A stretch of DNA of 64,000 bases, taken from assembly GCF_013372265.1 (NCBI RefSeq), contig NZ_CP054051.1, positions 310,001 to 374,000 on the forward strand, in the 5' to 3' direction. The stretch comes from Aliarcobacter cibarius. Lineage in GTDB: Bacteria > Campylobacterota > Campylobacteria > Campylobacterales > Arcobacteraceae. Shown one piece after another: positions 1 to 13,900 of this stretch. Both the position numbers and the translations under genes were made by a program. Within the stretch, counting starts at the first letter, position 1, and each line of letters starts with the position of its first letter. Under the pieces are notes generated by a model, which searched no databases, had not been told where the DNA came from, and saw nothing but the letters and a program-made list of their open reading frames with translations.

Positions 1-702
1 GTTAATGTAATAATAAATGGAAGAAATGAACATAAAGTAGATATTGCTGTTAAAAAATTAAAAGCACTTTATAGTAATGTAAATATAGTTGGAATAACAG
101 CAGATTTAAAAGACAACGATGGCTGTAATGAGCTAATTTCTAAAGTTGGCCATATTGATATTTTGATAAATAATTTAGGTATTTTCGAACCTAAAGAGTT
201 TAAAGATATTACTGAAAATGAGTGGCTTCATATGTTTAATGTAAATGTTATGAGTGGAGTAAGACTAGCTCAACACTATTTAGACAGAATGATTGACCAA
301 AATTGGGGAAGAATAATTTTTATAACTAGCGAATCTGCTATTCAAATACCAAAAGAGATGATTCACTATGGTATGACAAAAACTGCTCAAATCTCTGTTT
401 CAAGAGGAATAGCTGAACTTACTCGTGGAACAAATGTAACTTCAAATGCAATTGTTGTAGGTCCTAGTAAATCTGAAGGTGTTGTACAGTTCATGGAAGA
501 TTTTGCAAAACAAAATAATCAAAGTTTTAAAGAGGTGGAAAAAGAGTTTTTTAAAAATATACGCCCTACTTCATTAATTCAAAGATTTGCTGAAGTTGAA
601 GAGGATGCTAATATGATTGTATATACAGCAAGTAGTTTATCAAGCGCAACAAATGGAGCAATATTAAGGGTCGATGGTGGAGTCGTTCAATCTGCATTTT
701 AG
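1..702 (+). CDS. Short-chain dehydrogenase/reductase, 5' end outside window
   Basis: The reading frame is open from base 1, so the first part of the protein, including the Rossmann glycine motif, lies upstream of the window. Visible SDR features are the INNLG segment (NNAG-like), the YGMTK segment (the YxxxK catalytic pair) with a preceding Ser in ITSES, and the C-terminal VDGG motif. These identify an NAD(P)-dependent classical SDR; the substrate cannot be read from sequence. It is followed after 72 bases by leuB on the same strand, but nothing links the two functionally. An internal ATG at 163 is not the true start, because conserved SDR sequence precedes it. Confidence 0.85.
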   Translation, partial: VNVIINGRNEHKVDIAVKKLKALYSNVNIVGITADLKDNDGCNELISKVGHIDILINNLGIFEPKEFKDITENEWLHMFNVNVMSGVRLAQHYLDRMIDQNWGRIIFITSESAIQIPKEMIHYGMTKTAQISVSRGIAELTRGTNVTSNAIVVGPSKSEGVVQFMEDFAKQNNQSFKEVEKEFFKNIRPTSLIQRFAEVEEDANMIVYTASSLSSATNGAILRVDGGVVQSAF

Positions 703-774
703 ATGTCTGTTCATCTTACTAATAATTTACATGATATCAATTTTATACATTATTAAATAAAGGAGTAAAAACTA

Positions 775-1851
775 ATGAAAAACTATAAAATATCAATAAT
801 AAAAGGTGATGGGATAGGACCAGAGATAGTTGATGAGACTATAAAAGTTCTAAATGCAGTTGCTAAAAAATGTGATTTTACTCTTAGTTATAAAGAGTAC
901 CTAATGGGTGGTATTGCTATTGATACAACAGGTGTTCCACTTCCAGATGAAACTGTTGATGGTGTTTTAAATTCTGATGCTTGTTTGTTTGGTGCTATTG
1001 GTGGTGCTAAATGGGATTCTTTACCAAGAGATTTAAGACCTGAAACAGGACTTTTAAAATTTAGAGAAAAAATGGGTGTTTATGCTAATTTAAGACCTGC
1101 AATTGTTTATGATGAACTTGTAAATGCATCTACACTAAAACCTGAAGTTATTTCTGGTTGTGATATTATGGTTGTAAGAGAACTTATTGGTGGTATATAC
1201 TTTGGACAACCAAGAGAGAATGATGGATTTAAAGCATTTAATACAATGGTTTATACAAAACCAGAAATAATTAGAATTGGTAAAACAGCATTTGAACTTG
1301 CAAAAAAAAGAGATAAAAGAGTTTGCTCTGTTGATAAAGCTAATGTTCTTGAAGTATCTCAACTTTGGAGAGATACTATGAATGAATTAAGTAAAGATTA
1401 TCCAGATGTTGAATTAACTCATATGTATGTAGATAACGCAGCAATGCAACTTGTAAGAAATCCAAAACAATTTGATGTAATTGTAACTGGAAATATATTT
1501 GGAGATATTTTGTCTGATACAGCTTCAATGGTGGTTGGTTCAATTGGATTACTTCCTTCAGCTTCAACAGGTGATAAAACTGCAATTTATGAACCAATAC
1601 ATGGATCAGCACCAGATATTGCAGGACTAGGAATTACAAATCCAATTGCAACTATTTTAAGTGCTGCTATGATGTTAAAATATACACTAAATGAAGAGAA
1701 AGCATCAGATTTAATAGAACAAGCAATAAAAGATGCATTAAAAGATGGATATAGAACAAAAGATTTAGCAGCATTTGATGCAAAAGAAGTATTAAATTGT
1801 GTTGCTATGGGTGATAAAATAGTTGAGTATATCAATAAATATAAATTCTAA
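775..1851 (+). CDS. leuB: 3-isopropylmalate dehydrogenase
   Basis: This 358-residue protein has the length and motifs of LeuB, which oxidises and decarboxylates 3-isopropylmalate with NAD+ in leucine synthesis in the cytoplasm. The N-terminus carries GDGIGPE. The segment [20 protein letters not shown] matches the LeuB substrate-specificity loop, unlike isocitrate dehydrogenase. [12 protein letters not shown] and the metal-binding stretch [13 protein letters not shown] are present, and the C-terminal part has [12 protein letters not shown]. The ATG is preceded by an AAGGAG ribosome site about nine bases upstream. No other leu genes are in the window. The gene appears intact. Confidence 0.97.
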   Translation: MKNYKISIIKGDGIGPEIVDETIKVLNAVAKKCDFTLSYKEYLMGGIAIDTTGVPLPDETVDGVLNSDACLFGAIGGAKWDSLPRDLRPETGLLKFREKMGVYANLRPAIVYDELVNASTLKPEVISGCDIMVVRELIGGIYFGQPRENDGFKAFNTMVYTKPEIIRIGKTAFELAKKRDKRVCSVDKANVLEVSQLWRDTMNELSKDYPDVELTHMYVDNAAMQLVRNPKQFDVIVTGNIFGDILSDTASMVVGSIGLLPSASTGDKTAIYEPIHGSAPDIAGLGITNPIATILSAAMMLKYTLNEEKASDLIEQAIKDALKDGYRTKDLAAFDAKEVLNCVAMGDKIVEYINKYKF

Positions 1852-1912
1852 ATTTTTGAATAAATCTAAAATTAAAACTTATTAATAATCATAAAATTAT
1901 TTTGAAAATAAA

Positions 1913-1940
1913 AAAGGGAGTAGAAATTTCTACTTCCTTT
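1913..1940 (-). terminator. Hairpin terminator between leuB and the giant adhesin gene
   Basis: Two 14-base arms fold into a hairpin with little or no loop and one G-U pair. Read on the minus strand the hairpin is followed directly by a T-rich tail, so it fits best as the rho-independent terminator of the adhesin gene. On the plus strand the tail is weak, but the hairpin could also slow transcription out of leuB. Confidence 0.7.
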
Positions 1941-1944
1941 CGAT

Positions 1945-4900
1945 TTAAGAATTTGTGATTGTAGTTTCAATTGTATTTTGAATAAGCACTTTATACGATG
2001 AATCTTCATTACTTGTAAATACATTATATACCGTATTATCAGTATCCGTAAATGTATTATTTGATTTAACCCAGTTATCACTTGTATTATCTACTAAACC
2101 TTTATCTATTAAATTAACCATATCGTTAGATCCTGCAGTAATTTTTAAGATATGATCTGTTGACTTAATTCCAGTGTCCACATGAGTAATTCCTGCTTCT
2201 TGAGGAGTCATATCCATAACATCTGATAAAGTTAATTTAGTTAATAAATTTGCACTTGTATCACTTGATAAATCAATTTTTTCAATATTTTTTATTATTG
2301 AATTATCTAAATTAGAGAAATCTATATCATCCCCATTCATTAATTTTAATACATCATTTCCTGCTCCACCATCAATTAATTTTTCAGTTCCGTTATAATC
2401 TATAGTATCATCTCCAGCCCCAGCTTCAATTGATACTATAAAATCTTTATTTACTGTAATTGTTGATGAATCTGTACCATCTTTAGAAGTTACACTTGCA
2501 GTAATGCTATTTAAACTTGATAAATCTAATTGAGTTGAACTAATCAATGTAACAGTTGCATCTCCAGAAGAATTAATATCTATTGTATAACTTCCATCCA
2601 CATTTGCAGTTAATCCATCAATTGTTACACCTACTGGTAAATTATCAAGAGTTATATCAGATAATGTTTCTCCATTATCAGTCAATCCTGCATCTAATGC
2701 AATTGTATAATGATAACTTTCTACACTACTTAAAACTTTAAAATCACTAAGAGATACTGTTTCAGCATCTGCAGTTGAACCTGAAACAAAATTTATTGTA
2801 GCTTCACCATTTGAATTTAGAACTACAGTAAAAGTATAATTATCTACATTAAAATCATCATTATAACTTTTAACTAAATTATTACTATTTACTGTTCCAT
2901 TATAAACTCTAAATGTATCATCACCTTCCCACCTACTATTTGAACGTGCATCAAAACTAACTGTAACAGTTTTATTTGCATATGCACTACCAAGAGAAAT
3001 AACTTTACTATAAGTATTTCCATCTGCAATAGTTGTATTTTCATATGTTGCAACTGGAATTGGATTTAAAGTAGAAACTACTTCAACATCTGATATATTC
3101 ATATCAAGCGTTGGAGTTGATGCTGTATCATCAATATCAACATTTATTTTTACATCAAAACTTGTTGTATCTCCATCTTCATCAGAAGCAAAAACTTTGA
3201 AAGATTTTTCTAAATCTTGTATAAATTTATCTGCACTTGTTACATATGTATATGCACCATTTGAGAAATTAAATGTCAAAGTTCCATTCCAGTTATTTAT
3301 TGTTACTGTATTATTTGATGAAGTATAATCACTTGCATTATATGTTGTACCATTTACTTCTATTGCATCAATAGAAATTACGCCATTTCCTCCACTAATA
3401 GTACTATATGCATTTCCACTTATTTGTTCACTTGCAAGGTTAACTAAAATATTACTTAATTGATACTCATCTGTAATTACTATTGTAGTATTTCCTTGTT
3501 CAGCAGAAGCAAGAGCATCTAAATAAGTAGTACTAAATCTTCCACTATTTACTGCAATTACATTTAATTCATCTACATATGTATCAACAAAAGTATTCCA
3601 TGCTGTTTTATAACTTGTATCTAACCAACCAGATTCAGAATCTGTACCAACATTAAACCATACATCCCTTCCTTCATTATTTTCAGATGTTGGCGCACCA
3701 TCAGAAATAAAATATGCAACAGTTTTATCTGCTGTAGGCTCTGTATAATTACTATATGTTGCAGAAACACCTGCCTCATAATTTGTAGAATTTCCAGTAT
3801 TTAAACTATTTACAGTAGCTATTGCACTATTTACATCATTTAGAATCCAATCATATGAAGTTCCACTATCACTAAATGTTACAAGTTTTACATTAACAAT
3901 ATAATTATCAGCATATGCATTTAACATATTTTTAATTGCATCTTTTGCTAAAGCTAATCTTTTTGTATCATTAATATCATCATCCATACTACCTGAAAGA
4001 TCTAATGTTATTACAACATTTACTGTCTCTCTAGTATCGCCTAAAGTCATATCAAATACTTTATCTGTACTTTCAGGAATTAAATCAACTTTATTAAATT
4101 GCACATCAAAATCTGTACTATTTTGATCATTATCTGCATCAGTTATTGTTGCTGTAAAATTCATTGACAAATCTTCATTAAATATTACAGTTTCGCTTAC
4201 AGAATAACTAAAAGCTACTTTTACACTTGTTGTATTTGTACCATTAAATCCAGTTGTTACTCTAACATAATCAATCGCTTCCCCATTTGATAAAGAAACA
4301 GAATAAGACGATAAATTTCCACCTGTATAAGTGTTTGAAATAGGAGTAAGGCTCTTGTCACTATTTACAATAAAATCACCATGAACACTATCTAATAATA
4401 TAGTTTGTTTTGTTGTTCCATCAACTCCTGTTAACTCTATATAAATAACATCTCCCGTATTAAATGAGTTTTCACCTGTTCCTGTAAAATTTAATGTTAT
4501 TAAATTTGTTTCATTATCAGGATTAAAATATAAAGACTCACTTGTATATACTCCATTTTTGTAATAACTCTCTAACAAATTATTACTCAATCCAATACCT
4601 GTTCCTGAAACATTTATTGTACTACCAACTGTTGTTGATGAAATAATATTAGTTGTTGTTGAATTAACATAATTAACTAATGTTAAACTATTACCTTCAA
4701 CTTCTGCGTAAATTTTTGCACTATATATATCTTTTGTAACTGCATCTTGATATTCAACAATATAAGTATCAGTTGGACCTGATGCTTTGATACTACTTGA
4801 AAATTCATTATAACTAATCTCTACAGTTTGAGGTAAAGAAGCTGCAACCACTTTATAAGTACCATTATCATTAAGTGTCAAATCAAAATTATATGTCGTT

Positions 4901-7900
4901 CCATTGTAGACAAAAGTTCCACTTCCAGTATTTGAACTATTATCAAAAGTAAAAGTTGTTGTTGGAATTAAAACATTATTAACTTTAACCCAATTTAACT
5001 CAACATCTGCACCTAATGTCATTGAATTATTATCTGCACCTATAGTCTCTGACCAAGTTCCTATTGCAATAGTTGGAGTTGTTGTATTATTTATTGCATC
5101 TGTGAAGTTTACTGTTGGTACATCATCTTTAATAGTAACAGTTAATGTATCTGCTGCTGATGTATCTCCATCTGAATCTTTTACAGTTACACTAAACGTA
5201 TCTTCGATTCCATCGATGTTTGCACCTTGTGTTGTATGCTTTAGTGTATTGTCACCTAAAGTATAAGACCAACTATATGCACCATTTGTATTAGTAACTG
5301 TTAATAAACCATATGTACCTTGTACTGTTCCACCATTTGTTACATCTGTTGTTCCAACGAATACTTGTGAAACTGAATCATTTCCTGTTGTAATTGTAAA
5401 TGTTCCTGTTGTTGTCTCAGCTGTACTTAAAGGAGTAGAACCATCTGATAATGCAGCCTCATCAACTGCTCCAGAAGTTGTTGTAATTGTTGGAGTTGAA
5501 TCTGCTGCTAATGTAACATTTACTGTTGCTGTATCTATATCTCCATCTTTATCTGTAACTGTGTAAGTAAAGCTATCTGTTCCTTCTTGACCTGCTGTTG
5601 GAGTATATGTGAATGTTCCATCATTATTGTATACAACTGTTCCGTTTGTTGGTTGTGTAGAAACATAAACTTTTGTAGTATCTGTCCAATCTACACCATC
5701 TGCACCAGCTGTTACATCTCCTTTTATATCTACTGTTACTGCTGTATCTTCTGCTGGTGTTAATGCATTTGTATGATCAACTGCTGTTACAACATCATCT
5801 TTAATAGTAACAGTTAATGTATCTGCTGCTGATGTATCTCCATCTGAATCTTTTACAGTTACACTAAACGTATCTTCGATTCCATCGATGTTTGCACCTT
5901 GTGTTGTATGCTTTAGTGTATTGTCACCTAAAGTATAAGACCAACTATATGCACCATTTGTATTAGTAACTGTTAATAAACCATATGTACCTTGTACTGT
6001 TCCACCATTTGTTACATCTGTTGTTCCAACGAATACTTGTGAAACTGAATCATTTCCTGTTGTAATTGTAAATGTTCCTGTTGTTGTCTCAGCTGTACTT
6101 AAAGGAGTAGAACCATCTGATAATGCAGCCTCATCAACTGCTCCAGAAGTTGTTGTAATTGTTGGAGTTGAATCTGCTGCTAATGTAACATTTACTGTTG
6201 CTGTATCTATATCTCCATCTTTATCTGTAACTGTGTAAGTAAAGCTATCTGTTCCTTCTTGACCTGCTGTTGGAGTATATGTGAATGTTCCATCATTATT
6301 GTATACAACTGTTCCGTTTGTTGGTTGTGTAGAAACATAAACTTTTGTAGTATCTGTCCAATCTACACCATCTGCACCAGCTGTTACATCTCCTTTTATA
6401 TCTACTGTTACTGCTGTATCTTCTGCTGGTGTTAATGCATTTGTATGATCAACTGCTGTTACAACATCATCTTTAATAGTAACAGTTAATGTATCTGCTG
6501 CTGATGTATCTCCATCTGAATCTTTTACAGTTACACTAAACGTATCTTCGATTCCATCGATGTTTGCACCTTGTGTTGTATGCTTTAGTGTATTGTCACC
6601 TAAAGTATAAGACCAACTATATGCACCATTTGTATTAGTAACTGTTAATAAACCATATGTACCTTGTACTGTTCCACCATTTGTTACATCTGTTGTTCCA
6701 ACGAATACTTGTGAAACTGAATCATTTCCTGTTGTAATTGTAAATGTTCCTGTTGTTGTCTCAGCTGTACTTAAAGGAGTAGAACCATCTGATAATGCAG
6801 CCTCATCAACTGCTCCAGAAGTTGTTGTAATTGTTGGAGTTGAATCTGCTGCTAATGTAACATTTACTGTTGCTGTATCTATATCTCCATCTTTATCTGT
6901 AACTGTGTAAGTAAAGCTATCTGTTCCTTCTTGACCTGCTGTTGGAGTATATGTGAATGTTCCATCATTATTGTATACAACTGTTCCGTTTGTTGGTTGT
7001 GTAGAAACATAAACTTTTGTAGTATCTGTCCAATCTACACCATCTGCACCAGCTGTTACATCTCCTTTTATATCTACTGTTACTGCTGTATCTTCTGCTG
7101 GTGTTAATGCATTTGTATGATCAACTGCTGTTACAACATCATCTTTAATAGTAACAGTTAATGTATCTGCTGCTGATGTATCTCCATCTGAATCTTTTAC
7201 AGTTACACTAAACGTATCTTCGATTCCATCGATGTTTGCACCTTGTGTTGTATGCTTTAGTGTATTGTCACCTAAAGTATAAGACCAACTATATGCACCA
7301 TTTGTATTAGTAACTGTTAATAAACCATATGTACCTTGTACTGTTCCACCATTTGTTACATCTGTTGTTCCAACGAATACTTGTGAAACTGAATCATTTC
7401 CTGTTGTAATTGTAAATGTTCCTGTTGTTGTCTCAGCTGTACTTAAAGGAGTAGAACCATCTGATAATGCAGCCTCATCAACTGCTCCAGAAGTTGTTGT
7501 AATTGTTGGAGTTGAATCTGCTGCTAATGTAACATTTACTGTTGCTGTATCTATATCTCCATCTTTATCTGTAACTGTGTAAGTAAAGCTATCTGTTCCT
7601 TCTTGACCTGCTGTTGGAGTATATGTGAATGTTCCATCATTATTGTATACAACTGTTCCGTTTGTTGGTTGTGTAGAAACATAAACTTTTGTAGTATCTG
7701 TCCAATCTACACCATCTGCACCAGCTGTTACATCTCCTTTTATATCTACTGTTACTGCTGTATCTTCTGCTGGTGTTAATGCATTTGTATGATCAACTGC
7801 TGTTACAACATCATCTTTAATAGTAACAGTTAATGTATCTGCTGCTGATGTATCTCCATCTGAATCTTTTACAGTTACACTAAACGTATCTTCGATTCCA

Positions 7901-10900
7901 TCGATGTTTGCACCTTGTGTTGTATGCTTTAGTGTATTGTCACCTAAAGTATAAGACCAACTATATGCACCATTTGTATTAGTAACTGTTAATAAACCAT
8001 ATGTACCTTGTACTGTTCCACCATTTGTTACATCTGTTGTTCCAACGAATACTTGTGAAACTGAATCATTTCCTGTTGTAATTGTAAATGTTCCTGTTGT
8101 TGTCTCAGCTGTACTTAAAGGAGTAGAACCATCTGATAATGCAGCCTCATCAACTGCTCCAGAAGTTGTTGTAATTGTTGGAGTTGAATCTGCTGCTAAT
8201 GTAACATTTACTGTTGCTGTATCTATATCTCCATCTTTATCTGTAACTGTGTAAGTAAAGCTATCTGTTCCTTCTTGACCTGCTGTTGGAGTATATGTGA
8301 ATGTTCCATCATTATTGTATACAACTGTTCCGTTTGTTGGTTGTGTAGAAACATAAACTTTTGTAGTATCTGTCCAATCTACACCATCTGCACCAGCTGT
8401 TACATCTCCTTTTATATCTACTGTTACTGCTGTATCTTCTGCTGGTGTTAATGCATTTGTATGATCAACTGCTGTTACAACATCATCTTTAATAGTAACA
8501 GTTAATGTATCTGCTGCTGATGTATCTCCATCTGAATCTTTTACAGTTACACTAAACGTATCTTCGATTCCATCGATGTTTGCACCTTGTGTTGTATGCT
8601 TTAGTGTATTGTCACCTAAAGTATAAGACCAACTATATGCACCATTTGTATTAGTAACTGTTAATAAACCATATGTACCTTGTACTGTTCCACCATTTGT
8701 TACATCTGTTGTTCCAACGAATACTTGTGAAACTGAATCATTTCCTGTTGTAATTGTAAATGTTCCTGTTGTTGTCTCAGCTGTACTTAAAGGAGTAGAA
8801 CCATCTGATAATGCAGCCTCATCAACTGCTCCAGAAGTTGTTGTAATTGTTGGAGTTGAATCTGCTGCTAATGTAACATTTACTGTTGCTGTATCTATAT
8901 CTCCATCTTTATCTGTAACTGTGTAAGTAAAGCTATCTGTTCCTTCTTGACCTGCTGTTGGAGTATATGTGAATGTTCCATCATTATTGTATACAACTGT
9001 TCCGTTTGTTGGTTGTGTAGAAACATAAACTTTTGTAGTATCTGTCCAATCTACACCATCTGCACCAGCTGTTACATCTCCTTTTATATCTACTGTTACT
9101 GCTGTATCTTCTGCTGGTGTTAATGCATTTGTATGATCAACTGCTGTTACAACATCATCTTTAATAGTAACAGTTAATGTATCTGCTGCTGATGTATCTC
9201 CATCTGAATCTTTTACAGTTACACTAAACGTATCTTCGATTCCATCGATGTTTGCACCTTGTGTTGTATGCTTTAGTGTATTGTCACCTAAAGTATAAGA
9301 CCAACTATATGCACCATTTGTATTAGTAACTGTTAATAAACCATATGTACCTTGTACTGTTCCACCATTTGTTACATCTGTTGTTCCAACGAATACTTGT
9401 GAAACTGAATCATTTCCTGTTGTAATTGTAAATGTTCCTGTTGTTGTCTCAGCTGTACTTAAAGGAGTAGAACCATCTGATAATGCAGCCTCATCAACTG
9501 CTCCAGAAGTTGTTGTAATTGTTGGAGTTGAATCTGCTGCTAATGTAACATTTACTGTTGCTGTATCTATATCTCCATCTTTATCTGTAACTGTGTAAGT
9601 AAAGCTATCTGTTCCTTCTTGACCTGCTGTTGGAGTATATGTGAATGTTCCATCATTATTGTATACAACTGTTCCGTTTGTTGGTTGTGTAGAAACATAA
9701 ACTTTTGTAGTATCTGTCCAATCTACACCATCTGCACCAGCTGTTACATCTCCTTTTATATCTACTGTTACTGCTGTATCTTCTGCTGGTGTTAATGCAT
9801 TTGTATGATCAACTGCTGTTACAACATCATCTTTAATAGTAACAGTTAATGTATCTGCTGCTGATGTATCTCCATCTGAATCTTTTACAGTTACACTAAA
9901 CGTATCTTCGATTCCATCGATGTTTGCACCTTGTGTTGTATGCTTTAGTGTATTGTCACCTAAAGTATAAGACCAACTATATGCACCATTTGTATTAGTA
10001 ACTGTTAATAAACCATATGTACCTTGTACTGTTCCACCATTTGTTACATCTGTTGTTCCAACGAATACTTGTGAAACTGAATCATTTCCTGTTGTAATTG
10101 TAAATGTTCCTGTTGTTGTCTCAGCTGTACTTAAAGGAGTAGAACCATCTGATAATGCAGCCTCATCAACTGCTCCAGAAGTTGTTGTAATTGTTGGAGT
10201 TGAATCTGCTGCTAATGTAACATTTACTGTTGCTGTATCTATATCTCCATCTTTATCTGTAACTGTGTAAGTAAAGCTATCTGTTCCTTCTTGACCTGCT
10301 GTTGGAGTATATGTGAATGTTCCATCATTATTGTATACAACTGTTCCGTTTGTTGGTTGTGTAGAAACATAAACTTTTGTAGTATCTGTCCAATCTACAC
10401 CATCTGCACCAGCTGTTACATCTCCTTTTATATCTACTGTTACTGCTGTATCTTCTGCTGGTGTTAATGCATTTGTATGATCAACTGCTGTTACAACATC
10501 ATCTTTAATAGTAACAGTTAATGTATCTGCTGCTGATGTATCTCCATCTGAATCTTTTACAGTTACACTAAACGTATCTTCGATTCCATCGATGTTTGCA
10601 CCTTGTGTTGTATGCTTTAGTGTATTGTCACCTAAAGTATAAGACCAACTATATGCACCATTTGTATTAGTAACTGTTAATAAACCATATGTACCTTGTA
10701 CTGTTCCACCATTTGTTACATCTGTTGTTCCAACGAATACTTGTGAAACTGAATCATTTCCTGTTGTAATTGTAAATGTTCCTGTTGTTGTCTCAGCTGT
10801 ACTTAAAGGAGTAGAACCATCTGATAATGCAGCCTCATCAACTGCTCCAGAAGTTGTTGTAATTGTTGGAGTTGAATCTGCTGCTAATGTAACATTTACT

Positions 10901-13900
10901 GTTGCTGTATCTATATCTCCATCTTTATCTGTAACTGTGTAAGTAAAGCTATCTGTTCCTTCTTGACCTGCTGTTGGAGTATATGTGAATGTTCCATCAT
11001 TATTGTATACAACTGTTCCGTTTGTTGGTTGTGTAGAAACATAAACTTTTGTAGTATCTGTCCAATCTACACCATCTGCACCAGCTGTTACATCTCCTTT
11101 TATATCTACTGTTACTGCTGTATCTTCTGCTGGTGTTAATGCATTTGTATGATCAACTGCTGTTACAACATCATCTTTAATAGTAACAGTTAATGTATCT
11201 GCTGCTGATGTATCTCCATCTGAATCTTTTACAGTTACACTAAACGTATCTTCGATTCCATCGATGTTTGCACCTTGTGTTGTATGCTTTAGTGTATTGT
11301 CACCTAAAGTATAAGACCAACTATATGCACCATTTGTATTAGTAACTGTTAATAAACCATATGTACCTTGTACTGTTCCACCATTTGTTACATCTGTTGT
11401 TCCAACGAATACTTGTGAAACTGAATCATTTCCTGTTGTAATTGTAAATGTTCCTGTTGTTGTCTCAGCTGTACTTAAAGGAGTAGAACCATCTGATAAT
11501 GCAGCCTCATCAACTGCTCCAGAAGTTGTTGTAATTGTTGGAGTTGAATCTGCTGCTAATGTAACATTTACTGTTGCTGTATCTATATCTCCATCTTTAT
11601 CTGTAACTGTGTAAGTAAAGCTATCTGTTCCTTCTTGACCTGCTGTTGGAGTATATGTGAATGTTCCATCATTATTGTATACAACTGTTCCGTTTGTTGG
11701 TTGTGTAGAAACATAAACTTTTGTAGTATCTGTCCAATCTACACCATCTGCACCAGCTGTTACATCTCCTTTTATATCTACTGTTACTGCTGTATCTTCT
11801 GCTGGTGTTAATGCATTTGTATGATCAACTGCTGTTACAACATCATCTTTAATAGTAACAGTTAATGTATCTGCTGCTGATGTATCTCCATCTGAATCTT
11901 TTACAGTTACACTAAACGTATCTTCGATTCCATCGATGTTTGCACCTTGTGTTGTATGCTTTAGTGTATTGTCACCTAAAGTATAAGACCAACTATATGC
12001 ACCATTTGTATTAGTAACTGTTAATAAACCATATGTACCTTGTACTGTTCCACCATTTGTTACATCTGTTGTTCCAACGAATACTTGTGAAACTGAATCA
12101 TTTCCTGTTGTAATTGTAAATGTTCCTGTTGTTGTCTCAGCTGTACTTAAAGGAGTAGAACCATCTGATAATGCAGCCTCATCAACTGCTCCAGAAGTTG
12201 TTGTAATTGTTGGAGTTGAATCTGCTGCTAATGTAACATTTACTGTTGCTGTATCTATATCTCCATCTTTATCTGTAACTGTGTAAGTAAAGCTATCTGT
12301 TCCTTCTTGACCTGCTGTTGGAGTATATGTGAATGTTCCATCATTATTGTATACAACTGTTCCGTTTGTTGGTTGTGTAGAAACATAAACTTTTGTAGTA
12401 TCTGTCCAATCTACACCATCTGCACCAGCTGTTACATCTCCTTTTATATCTACTGTTACTGCTGTATCTTCTGCTGGTGTTAATGCATTTGTATGATCAA
12501 CTGCTGTTACAACATCATCTTTAATAGTAACAGTTAATGTATCTGCTGCTGATGTATCTCCATCTGAATCTTTTACAGTTACACTAAACGTATCTTCGAT
12601 TCCATCGATGTTTGCACCTTGTGTTGTATGCTTTAGTGTATTGTCACCTAAAGTATAAGACCAACTATATGCACCATTTGTATTAGTAACTGTTAATAAA
12701 CCATATGTACCTTGTACTGTTCCACCATTTGTTACATCTGTTGTTCCAACGAATACTTGTGAAACTGAATCATTTCCTGTTGTAATTGTAAATGTTCCTG
12801 TTGTTGTCTCAGCTGTACTTAAAGGAGTAGAACCATCTGATAATGCAGCCTCATCAACTGCTCCAGAAGTTGTTGTAATTGTTGGAGTTGAATCTGCTGC
12901 TAATGTAACATTTACTGTTGCTGTATCTATATCTCCATCTTTATCTGTAACTGTGTAAGTAAAGCTATCTGTTCCTTCTTGACCTGCTGTTGGAGTATAT
13001 GTGAATGTTCCATCATTATTGTATACAACTGTTCCGTTTGTTGGTTGTGTAGAAACATAAACTTTTGTAGTATCTGTCCAATCTACACCATCTGCACCAG
13101 CTGTTACATCTCCTTTTATATCTACTGTTACTGCTGTATCTTCTGCTGGTGTTAATGCATTTGTATGATCAACTGCTGTTACAACATCATCTTTAATAGT
13201 AACAGTTAATGTATCTGCTGCTGATGTATCTCCATCTGAATCTTTTACAGTTACACTAAACGTATCTTCGATTCCATCGATGTTTGCACCTTGTGTTGTA
13301 TGCTTTAGTGTATTGTCACCTAAAGTATAAGACCAACTATATGCACCATTTGTATTAGTAACTGTTAATAAACCATATGTACCTTGTACTGTTCCACCAT
13401 TTGTTACATCTGTTGTTCCAACGAATACTTGTGAAACTGAATCATTTCCTGTTGTAATTGTAAATGTTCCTGTTGTTGTCTCAGCTGTACTTAAAGGAGT
13501 AGAACCATCTGATAATGCAGCCTCATCAACTGCTCCAGAAGTTGTTGTAATTGTTGGAGTTGAATCTGCTGCTAATGTAACATTTACTGTTGCTGTATCT
13601 ATATCTCCATCTTTATCTGTAACTGTGTAAGTAAAGCTATCTGTTCCTTCTTGACCTGCTGTTGGAGTATATGTGAATGTTCCATCATTATTGTATACAA
13701 CTGTTCCGTTTGTTGGTTGTGTAGAAACATAAACTTTTGTAGTATCTGTCCAATCTACACCATCTGCACCAGCTGTTACATCTCCTTTTATATCTACTGT
13801 TACTGCTGTATCTTCTGCTGGTGTTAATGCATTTGTATGATCAACTGCTGTTGGCAGAGCATCATTCACAACAATATCAAACGTACCAGTAGCTGTATCT

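Noticed and set aside
1135-1835. Minus-strand open frames inside leuB
   Set aside because: Antisense shadows of a well-conserved gene, without ribosome sites or recognisable products.
5115-13850. Giant repeat region as an assembly error
   Set aside because: The frame stays open through all copies and such repeats are usual in VCBS adhesins. Copy number may still be wrong, but the repeat itself is plausible.
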